Assembly: GCA_016869895.1 (NCBI GenBank)
Contig: VGDC01000013.1
Location: 1-14,280 of the forward strand
Length of the DNA: 14,280 bases
DNA from: Alphaproteobacteria bacterium
GTDB taxonomy: Bacteria; Pseudomonadota; Alphaproteobacteria; Rickettsiales; VGDC01
Reading direction: 5' to 3'
The notes under the pieces were generated by a model. That model was not told the origin of the DNA. It saw only the letters and a list, made by a program, of their open reading frames with translations, and searched no databases. The position numbers and the translations under genes are program-made. Numbering within the stretch: the stretch's first letter is position 1; each line of letters begins with the position of its first letter. Below, piece by piece: positions 6,664 to 13,407 of the stretch.

Positions 6664-8868
6664 ATGAGCAAAGACACCGCATCCAAGACCGAAACCGCAA
6701 AGGCAGGCTCCACTGTCGAGCTGACCGATGCGATCGAAACCTGGGTGAATCCCGAAACCGGCGTGGGCGAAGCGCGCGCGGGCAAAGTCATCATCGATGC
6801 GGCCGAACTTTCCACCCTGCTTGCCCGTGATGCGCAGGATGTGACCCTCGACCCCACCAGCAGCTACATCCACACGCCTGCCATCGTCGGCTCCGAAGCG
6901 TCCGACGACCTGACCAAAGCGGTTCTGGCGCGCGACAACCTGCCAAAAGGCCACAGCCACTCGCCGTCTCCCACCAGCCCTGCCGATCGCAGCATGGACG
7001 AGACGTTGAAAGACATCCAGAAAGACAAGACCCCCTTCGTCGGCACGAACCTCAGCTATAAAGTGAAGCCGAAGGGTCTGCCCAAAGAAGGCAAGAACCC
7101 CACGTTCCACGGCCAGCCCGGCCTGCGCCGCTTCATCGGCGATGAATTCCCCCGTATGCTCGGCTTCGGCGCACCGAAAATCTCCCGCGAAATCGTGCGC
7201 GAGAATGGCCGTCCCACGCAGGTCTTCAAGCTAGCGGAAGAAGCGAAGCCCGCTTTCTACAGCCTGTGGCCTGAAGGCACCAAGCCGGAGGACATGAAAG
7301 TCCTCAAGATCAACATCGCTACCAAAGTCCCCCAGTACATGCTGGAAGGCGCGCTCGGCGCGACGATGGAAGGCCGTAAGGAATTCGCGTTCAAAGGCCA
7401 GAGCCTCTCCGAATCCTTCGTGCCCATCAGCGAAAAGGTCGAAGCCGAATGGCGCCGTTTCGCACAGGACTTCGAGAAGACCTTCGGCATCAAGCTGGAT
7501 GTGCGCAAAGACACCGACCCTGATGCACACAAGCCCGAAGAAGTCAGCCTGTCCGTGCTCGGCTTCCAGAAGGGTGAGCCACGCCTCGCCGGTTTCGCAT
7601 CCTTCCCCGAAGCCATGAACGACTGGCAGGAAGCCTTCAAGGCGACCCTCGGCCACAAACAGGGCTTCATGATGCTGAATCATGAATACACCAATAACAA
7701 AGCCATCGACGGTGATATGGTCTATGACCTCATCGCCCACGAATTCGGCCACCGCATGGGCATGTGCCACCCGCATGACCTCGGCCAGATGAAGATGTCC
7801 ATGGCCGATGCCCTCAACCACACCATGATGGCCTATACGGACGGCAAATTCTCGCGCATGGCCGACCAGAACGGCAAAGAGCAGGACGGCCTGCTCTGCG
7901 GCCCTGTCGAGCTGTCGCTGCGTAACTTCTTGCCCAATGCACCGAAGCTGAACGACGAACGCGGCACTGTCTATGACCTCGGCGCGCATTCCAAGAAATC
8001 CTTCGGGGTGAACTGGAACTCCCGCGTCATGGCTCAGACCGGCCAGATCCCTGCGGTTCCCATCGTCAACAACGGCACCGGCGCAGTCCTTCGCGGCACC
8101 ACCGGCAATGACGTGCTCGACACCGAACCCGGCCATGAATCCCGCGTGAAGAACAGCCTCGGCGTCGAACAGCGTTACGCGCTGGTCGAAGGCCATTTCG
8201 CCAAGGTCATCGGCCTTGCGGGCAACAACGACATCTTCGCTTCGTCCAAAGGCGATCAGGAAATCCTGCCCGGTATCGGCGAAAACCGCGTCCATATTTA
8301 TGACAAGAACATCGGCGACAAGAAGACCATCATCAGCACCGGCCGCGATACGCTCGTGCTTCACGAAGACATCTTCTTCGAGAACCGCGCCGACAAAAAG
8401 GTGCGCGGTCAGGACGAACGCGCCGACCATAGCCTCAAAGTCACCAAGGACGGCAACGACATCATCCTGACGGGTCATAACGGTGGCAGCATCGTCCTGA
8501 AGGATCAGGCAGAGCCCGGCAAAGGCATCACCGCCATCGACGTGGTCGATGATTCCGGCCGCCGCATCATCAGCCGCGATGTCAGCCGCTTCACCACCCC
8601 CGAACGCTTCGAGAAAGCGATCGTCGAGGCGATGGCGGAAGAGACCCCTGAACTCATGAACCTGCGTCGCCGTGAAGCCGTGGCAGCCCGTAAAGCCGCC
8701 GCAGTCGAAGCCGATGACGGTCACGACCACCTGCATGACACCCCGCTTCTGCCGACAGATGCGCCGCGCCATGCAGAAACCCATGCGAAACCCAAGGCGA
8801 ACAGCCATGTGGAAGCATTGCGCGCACGCGTCGAAGCCGGTAAGGCCGACGGCATAGCACGCTCTTGA
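6664..8868 (+). CDS. Serralysin-like zinc metalloprotease with RTX-like C-terminal region, paralogue 2
   Basis: The longest paralogue, 734 residues. Its N-terminal 125 residues are polar, with a His-rich patch (GHSHS, 96-100). The shared module FIGDEFPRML is at 157-166. A short insertion (about 168-192) separates it from the AFYSLWPEG element (197-205). Metzincin landmarks are GFASFP (310-315), MMLNHEYTN (336-344), and HEFGHRMGMCHPHDL (359-373; ligands His359, His363, His369, base Glu360), with Cys368 unusually placed beside the third ligand. The Met-turn is Met389-Ala-Tyr391. The RTX-like region (about 463-568) has LRGTTGNDVLDT, GLAGNNDIFA and GDQEILPGIG. The tail has a second His-rich segment (GHDHLHD, 686-692) and ends VEALRARVEAGKADGIARS. 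No signal peptide. The 102-residue gene precedes it and a strong hairpin terminator follows. Protease activity is expected; substrate and location are not known. Confidence 0.88.
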   Translation: MSKDTASKTETAKAGSTVELTDAIETWVNPETGVGEARAGKVIIDAAELSTLLARDAQDVTLDPTSSYIHTPAIVGSEASDDLTKAVLARDNLPKGHSHSPSPTSPADRSMDETLKDIQKDKTPFVGTNLSYKVKPKGLPKEGKNPTFHGQPGLRRFIGDEFPRMLGFGAPKISREIVRENGRPTQVFKLAEEAKPAFYSLWPEGTKPEDMKVLKINIATKVPQYMLEGALGATMEGRKEFAFKGQSLSESFVPISEKVEAEWRRFAQDFEKTFGIKLDVRKDTDPDAHKPEEVSLSVLGFQKGEPRLAGFASFPEAMNDWQEAFKATLGHKQGFMMLNHEYTNNKAIDGDMVYDLIAHEFGHRMGMCHPHDLGQMKMSMADALNHTMMAYTDGKFSRMADQNGKEQDGLLCGPVELSLRNFLPNAPKLNDERGTVYDLGAHSKKSFGVNWNSRVMAQTGQIPAVPIVNNGTGAVLRGTTGNDVLDTEPGHESRVKNSLGVEQRYALVEGHFAKVIGLAGNNDIFASSKGDQEILPGIGENRVHIYDKNIGDKKTIISTGRDTLVLHEDIFFENRADKKVRGQDERADHSLKVTKDGNDIILTGHNGGSIVLKDQAEPGKGITAIDVVDDSGRRIISRDVSRFTTPERFEKAIVEAMAEETPELMNLRRREAVAARKAAAVEADDGHDHLHDTPLLPTDAPRHAETHAKPKANSHVEALRARVEAGKADGIARS

Positions 8869-8878
8869 AACGTATCGC

Positions 8879-8903
8879 CCTCCCCGCTTCGGCGGGGAGG
8901 TTT
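8879..8903 (+). terminator. Rho-independent-type terminator after paralogue 2
   Basis: CCTCCCCGC (8879-8887) pairs perfectly with GCGGGGAGG (8892-8900) around a stable TTCG tetraloop, followed by TTT and, ten bases later, TTTTT. It begins ten bases after the stop codon of the protease gene, so the 102-residue gene and paralogue 2 probably form one transcription unit that ends here. Confidence 0.8.
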
Positions 8904-8923
8904 CCTGCATCGTTTTTCAGAAA

Positions 8924-8940
8924 ATTAACAAATAGTTAAT
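8924..8940 (+). promoter_or_regulatory. Candidate CtrA-type operator before paralogue 3
   Basis: ATTAAC-AAATA-GTTAAT is a perfect inverted repeat that also reads TTAA-N7-TTAA (8925-8928 and 8936-8939), the recognition pattern of the alphaproteobacterial response regulator CtrA. It lies 47 bases before the start codon, directly after the terminator of the previous unit, where a promoter is expected. CtrA binding is inferred from the pattern alone. The same spacing was not found before the other three protease genes. Confidence 0.45.
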
Positions 8941-8987
8941 CGAACCGACCAAATAGTCTTACACAACACATCCTTACGGAGATAAAA

Positions 8988-10886
8988 ATGACTGACGCAG
9001 AGAACAAGAAAGTCACGACCGCCGCCATCGCCACCGTCCTGAAGGACGATAAGAGCGTGGTCAGCTTCGTGTTGCCCGATGACAAGACCATCAACGAAGT
9101 CCTCCGCGAAGGCGCGAACAAGGATTTGAACGAAGACCGCTTCGGTACTGGCGGCCAGCACGTCGCCCGCGACCTCGCAGGTAAGACCGGCTGGCGCGAC
9201 CTCGATTCCAAAGGTCCGGATCCTTTCGCGAACTCCACCGCTGCCGACGCGAAGAAACGCAACTTCCTCGGCGATGAATTCCAGGGCATGCTCGGCTATG
9301 ACAAGACCGGCAAACCCGCTTTCTGGAGCCACTTCAACAAAATCAACGAAGACGGCACGCCGAAGCTCGGCGCTGACGGCAAGCCCCAGCCCATCGAAAG
9401 CATCGATGACCTGAAAGGCCAGACCTTCAAAGTCCACCTCGCTACCCAGCTTCCCAAACACCTCGAAGGCCACGCCCTCATCGAAGGCATGGACATCTGG
9501 GATGGCAAGAAAGCCAAGGATGCTGCGGTGAAAGTCGCTGGCCGTCTGGAGAAGGAAATCGGCGAATACCTGAACGACCTGACCAAAGTCACCGGCCTGA
9601 AATTCGAGCTGACCGACAAACAGGAAGACGCGAACCTCACCGTCATGTCCTGGGCGAAGACCAAACCGACCTTCGGCGGCACGCTCCTCGGTTTCGCATC
9701 CTTCCCTGAGTCCATCAACAGCTGGAGCAGCCTGAACGGCCTCGGCAACAAGCCTGCGTTCATGTTCCTGAACAACGAATGGACCGAGAGCAAATCCACC
9801 AAACAGCAGGAAGTGCGCAACCTCTTCGCGCATGAACTCGGCCATAACCTCGGCTGGGCTCACCCGCACGATCTGGCACGCCCCAACATGAGCCAGCCTG
9901 AGACCCTCGTCTCCACACTGATGGCTTACGCCGACGTGCAGCCGAAGGACTTCGCCGGCGCCGAAGGCGCACACATGGGCGCAGTCGACTACGGCTTCCG
10001 CAAATGGATGCCCGAAGCACCCGCGCTGAACAGCGGAGAAGGCAAGGTCTATGACCTGCAGGCGCATCTTGAGCAGTCTATCAAAGAAAGCGGCAACAGC
10101 TCCGCATACCGCCGCAGCAACCTGCTGCCGACCGCCGTCATCGTCGATTCCGGCAAAGGCACTGAACTGCACGGCACCGCGGGTGACGACTTCATCGACA
10201 CCAACAAAGGCTATGCAAGCATCGTGAACGTGCCTTCCCCTGCGCCCACCAAAGCAGAAGAAGCCGCTCCCGCCGCGAAGCTGAACGCCCATGTCACCAC
10301 CGGTGAACATGACCACGGCGAAGAGCAGCCCACCGCTAACGTCCCCCCGCGTCGCCCTGCGCCCGCACCGGTCGTGAAGCGTCAGAAAGTGTTGCTGGCT
10401 GAAGGCCACATCGCGAAAGTCAAAGGCCTCTCCGGCAATAACACCATCATCGCCAGCGAGACCGGCGATCAGGTGATCGAGCCAGGCACCGGCAACAGCG
10501 AAGTGCGCTTCTACTACCAGAACATCGGTGGCAACAAAACCATCCACAGCGAAGGTAACGACACCCTCGTCCTGTCCCAGTCCATCATTCAGGGCCATAA
10601 AGACCTGAAAGCCACCGAGAAGGACGGCAACATCGTTCTCGGCGACGGCAAGGACAGCATCACCCTTTCCGGCAAGGGCGTGGCCACCATCCGCATCATC
10701 GATGCGAAAGGCCAGACCGTGCAGGAGACGGAAGTGAAAGGTTTGAACGCGAAGGAGATCAACGATCAGGTCATCAAGCCTGCTCAGAGCATCGCCCGCA
10801 AGAGCCAGCGCTTCAACCGCCCTGCCACCTTCGCAGGTCGCATCGAGGAAGAAGGCCAGCAGCGCGCTGCAGGTCAGAGCCGCTAA
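8988..10886 (+). CDS. Serralysin-like zinc metalloprotease with RTX-like C-terminal region, paralogue 3
   Basis: A 632-residue metzincin of the same family. GGAGA at 8978-8982 precedes ATG 8988 at good spacing. The N-terminal part is short, then comes the shared segment HVARDLAGKT (58-67), FLGDEFQGML (93-102) and KPAFWSHF (109-116). Metzincin landmarks are GFASFP (235-240), MFLNNEWTE (259-267), and HELGHNLGWAHPHDL (282-296; ligands His282, His286, His292, base Glu283), with Met-turn Met312-Ala-Tyr314. The RTX-like region has LHGTAGDDFIDT (394-405) and GLSGNNTIIA (480-489). Between them is an insertion of about 50 residues (415-465) rich in Ala, Pro, Glu and His (EHDHGEE), absent from the other three and likely a flexible linker. 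The tail has RPATFAGRIEEEGQ and ends AAGQSR. It is flanked by terminators on both sides, so it is probably transcribed alone. Confidence 0.88.
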   Translation: MTDAENKKVTTAAIATVLKDDKSVVSFVLPDDKTINEVLREGANKDLNEDRFGTGGQHVARDLAGKTGWRDLDSKGPDPFANSTAADAKKRNFLGDEFQGMLGYDKTGKPAFWSHFNKINEDGTPKLGADGKPQPIESIDDLKGQTFKVHLATQLPKHLEGHALIEGMDIWDGKKAKDAAVKVAGRLEKEIGEYLNDLTKVTGLKFELTDKQEDANLTVMSWAKTKPTFGGTLLGFASFPESINSWSSLNGLGNKPAFMFLNNEWTESKSTKQQEVRNLFAHELGHNLGWAHPHDLARPNMSQPETLVSTLMAYADVQPKDFAGAEGAHMGAVDYGFRKWMPEAPALNSGEGKVYDLQAHLEQSIKESGNSSAYRRSNLLPTAVIVDSGKGTELHGTAGDDFIDTNKGYASIVNVPSPAPTKAEEAAPAAKLNAHVTTGEHDHGEEQPTANVPPRRPAPAPVVKRQKVLLAEGHIAKVKGLSGNNTIIASETGDQVIEPGTGNSEVRFYYQNIGGNKTIHSEGNDTLVLSQSIIQGHKDLKATEKDGNIVLGDGKDSITLSGKGVATIRIIDAKGQTVQETEVKGLNAKEINDQVIKPAQSIARKSQRFNRPATFAGRIEEEGQQRAAGQSR

Positions 10887-10900
10887 GGCTTAAAGGAAAC

Positions 10901-10936
10901 GGGAGGGTGCGCCAGTCGCGCCCTCCCTCTTCCCTT
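10901..10936 (+). terminator. Rho-independent-type terminator after paralogue 3
   Basis: GGGAGGGTGCG (10901-10911) pairs with CGCGCCCTCCC (10917-10927), with one G-T wobble, around CCAGT. A pyrimidine-rich stretch ending in TTTT (10934-10937) follows. It starts 14 bases after the stop codon and separates paralogue 3 from paralogue 4. Confidence 0.75.
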
Positions 10937-10998
10937 TTCTGTGATAAACGTGCATATTTGAATCGTAACCCGATAAAAACAAAAGTGAGTACCGCCCT

Positions 10999-12759
10999 AT
11001 GGGTCGCGTCACGCCAAAAGGAATACAGATTCTACTCGGCGGGGATTCCCGCCAGCGCGCAGGCATCAACGCCTATCGCCCCGTCACGCCCGAAGGGCTG
11101 AACGAGATTCTCGGCGACCCTAACGTCAAGCGCGACCCCTTCTCTTTCCAGCACCGTCTCAAAGGCGGCATCAATGGCGGCCCATACGGCACCAACGGCG
11201 ACCATGTCGGCCGTGACCTGAAAGGCAAGACCGCCCCCGATTCCCTCGACCGCGAAGGCCCAGACCCCTTGCGTGACCGCGACTTCGTCGGCGATGAATT
11301 CCAAGGCATGCTGATGTTCGCCCCCGGTGGCAAGCCCGCCTTCCATAGCCTCTGGCCGGAAGGCACGGCGGATAAGGACAAGACGCTCCGCATCAACATC
11401 GCCTCCAAACTGCCCGATTACATCGCTGACCCCGAAAGCGCGGTGCATCAGGAACTCAGCGTGACCGACGCGTTGGAGAAACAGCCCGTCGGAGAGATTT
11501 TCAAACCGGTGAACGCGAATATCCGCGCGGCGGTGGACAAATTCGCCAAAAGCTTCGAAGCCAATTTCGGCGTGAAGGTGGATGTGCAGGTCGATCACCC
11601 GAATCCGCATGTCAGCGTCATGGGCTATGACAAAGGCCGCAAGGACATCACCGCCTTCTCCTCCTTCCCCGGCGCGATGGGTGAATGGAAGAAGCTGAAA
11701 CATACCAGCCACAGCCCCGGCTATCTCTTCGTCAGCAGCAGCCGCAGCAAAGACCTCAGCAGCGATGATTCGCAGCGTCTGGTGAACCAGCAGCTCGGCC
11801 TTGCCCTCGGCGTGGCGCATCCGCATGACCTCGCCCAATTCCGCAACCTGTCCGATCAGGCGGCGGTGACCATGACGACCATGGCCTATTCCGACCTGAA
11901 ACCCGTCACCTTGGGTGCAGAGGACGCAGCGGGTTTCGGCCCATTGGATTTCGGCCTGCGCAAATGGCTGCAGAATGCCCCCACGCTCAACACGGGCGAG
12001 CAGACATTCGACCTCGAACGGGCTTATAAACAATCCCTGCGGGATAACGCCAATACCGTGACCTTCAAGGAGACCGGACTGCTTCCCGCCGTGTCCCTGC
12101 TCGCCAATGGCGACCACAACACCCTCGTCGGCGGCAAGGGCGACGATTACCTCGACACCAACGCGGGTTATGTCAGCACCTATCAGGATGCCGAGACAGG
12201 CCGCAAACAGAACGTGGTGCTGGTCGAAGGCCATATCCGCTACATCGAATGCGGCGCGGGCAATAACATCGTCGTGGCCGCCAAGGATGGCGACCAGACC
12301 ATCCACACCGGCACCGGCAAGACCGATGTGCGCCTGCTCTACCCCGAAATGAGCGGCGAAAAGGTCATCGACGCGCCCGGCGAAGTCACCGTGACCTTCA
12401 CCGCCAGCCAGTTGAAATCCGCGCAGGACGCGACGGTGGAGAAATCCGGCGATGATTTCGTGCTGGGTTCGGCCAAGAACGGAAGCCTCCGCTTGCAGAA
12501 CCAAGCCAAAGGCGAAGGTATCTCTTCCGTGCGCATGCTCAGCGAAAGCGGTCGTGTGCTCTTCGAGAAGGATGTGAAAGGCTTGTCGCTCGACGACTTC
12601 CGTAAGGATGTGCTCGAACCCGCCATGAAGGTCGCGGCGGAATATGTGCCCTCCAAGCCGGATGTGGCGCAGGATCGCCCCAGCACGTGGAAAGAGCGCG
12701 TGGAGCGCCTTCAGAAGGAAGCCGAAAAGGCGGGCAATTCCCACCAGCGTTATCGTTGA
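10999..12759 (+). CDS. Serralysin-like pseudoprotease with RTX-like C-terminal region, paralogue 4
   Basis: A 586-residue intact reading frame with the full architecture of the cluster but a ruined active site. The N-terminus has two V-T-P-[KE]-G-[IL] repeats (3-14 and 26-39) like paralogue 1, then FVGDEFQGML (96-105) and KPAFHSLWPEG (112-122). Where the others have AHE-x-GH, it has NQQLGL (263-268): the first zinc His and the base Glu become Gln264 and Gln265, and the second His becomes Leu268. The third His (His274 in GVAHPHDL) and the Met-turn Met295-Ala-Tyr297 remain. The neighbouring strand, LNN-x-[YW]-T in the others, is VSSSRS (245-250). The RTX-like region is well kept (GGKGDDYLDT, GAGNNIVVA). 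The tail is RPSTWKERVERLQKEAEKAG and ends QRYR. The ribosome binding site is weak (GTGAG about ten bases upstream). Proteolysis is very unlikely; a decoy, inhibitor, binding or assembly role is possible. Confidence 0.85.
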   Translation: MGRVTPKGIQILLGGDSRQRAGINAYRPVTPEGLNEILGDPNVKRDPFSFQHRLKGGINGGPYGTNGDHVGRDLKGKTAPDSLDREGPDPLRDRDFVGDEFQGMLMFAPGGKPAFHSLWPEGTADKDKTLRINIASKLPDYIADPESAVHQELSVTDALEKQPVGEIFKPVNANIRAAVDKFAKSFEANFGVKVDVQVDHPNPHVSVMGYDKGRKDITAFSSFPGAMGEWKKLKHTSHSPGYLFVSSSRSKDLSSDDSQRLVNQQLGLALGVAHPHDLAQFRNLSDQAAVTMTTMAYSDLKPVTLGAEDAAGFGPLDFGLRKWLQNAPTLNTGEQTFDLERAYKQSLRDNANTVTFKETGLLPAVSLLANGDHNTLVGGKGDDYLDTNAGYVSTYQDAETGRKQNVVLVEGHIRYIECGAGNNIVVAAKDGDQTIHTGTGKTDVRLLYPEMSGEKVIDAPGEVTVTFTASQLKSAQDATVEKSGDDFVLGSAKNGSLRLQNQAKGEGISSVRMLSESGRVLFEKDVKGLSLDDFRKDVLEPAMKVAAEYVPSKPDVAQDRPSTWKERVERLQKEAEKAGNSHQRYR

Positions 12760-13407
12760 TTAGGCTTTAGGAGCGTCGGCCTGTTGGTCAGGGTGCGCTT
12801 TGGCGAAAGCAGGCAATGCTTCGCACGCCGCCACGATGCGGTTCACCGTGTGATACGCCCCCATATCGAAGCCGAAGCGATGCGCGTTATAGACCTGCGG
12901 CACCAGCACGCAATCCGCCAGTGTCGGGGCATCGCCGTGACAGAATTTCCCTGCCCGCCCGTCCTGCAACAAGGCCTCCACCGCATCGAAGCCCAGCTTC
13001 AACCAATGGTGAATCCATTGCAGTTTCACGTCCTCGCCTAAACCCAGCGTATCCGTCAGGAACAGCAGCACACGGCGGTTGTTCAGCGGGGTGACCTCGC
13101 ACGCGATGGCCTGAGCCAGCGCGCGCACCCTTGCGCGGTCCTTGGCGCGGGAGGGCAGCAATTCCGGCGTGGGGAAGCGTTCTTCCAGATATTCGGTGAT
13201 GGCAAGCGACTGCGTCAGCAGCGCGGCCTCTTCCTCCACCTCCAGCGCGGGCAACAGCCCTTGTGGGTTCACGGCGCGGTAGGCCTCGCCCAGATTATCG
13301 CCCTTCAGCAGGTTCACGGGGATATGCTCCGCCGTCAACCCCTTCAGGTTCAGGGCGATGCGCACACGGTAGGAGGCCGAAGAACGGTAATAGGTATAGA
13401 GCTTCAT
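12760..13407 (-). CDS. maiA: Maleylacetoacetate isomerase (zeta-class glutathione transferase)
   Basis: A 215-residue zeta-class glutathione transferase that converts maleylacetoacetate to fumarylacetoacetate in the homogentisate branch of tyrosine and phenylalanine breakdown. The N-terminal thioredoxin-fold domain carries the catalytic serine motif RSSASYRVRIALN (8-20) and the glutathione-binding Gln66-Ser67. The helical domain shows TPLNNRRVL (106-114) and the CHGDAPTLAD segment (156-165) with VPQVYNAHRF (169-178). Length and motifs are normal. The ATG overlaps the stop of the upstream fumarylacetoacetate hydrolase gene (ATGA, 13404-13407). The bases before it (TAATCCTCCGAA on the coding strand) hold no Shine-Dalgarno site, so translation is probably coupled. 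Its stop directly abuts the stop of paralogue 4 on the other strand. Confidence 0.92.
   Translation of the reverse strand: MKLYTYYRSSASYRVRIALNLKGLTAEHIPVNLLKGDNLGEAYRAVNPQGLLPALEVEEEAALLTQSLAITEYLEERFPTPELLPSRAKDRARVRALAQAIACEVTPLNNRRVLLFLTDTLGLGEDVKLQWIHHWLKLGFDAVEALLQDGRAGKFCHGDAPTLADCVLVPQVYNAHRFGFDMGAYHTVNRIVAACEALPAFAKAHPDQQADAPKA

Noticed and set aside
2440..12744. Very long minus-strand open frames (more than 500 codons) opposite the trehalase and the metalloprotease genes
   Set aside because: They lie exactly antisense to genes with clear catalytic motifs and conserved paralogy. Their translations are low-complexity, rich in Val, Gly, Ala, Phe and His, as expected from the complement of GC-biased codons, and they show no recognisable motifs or ribosome binding sites.
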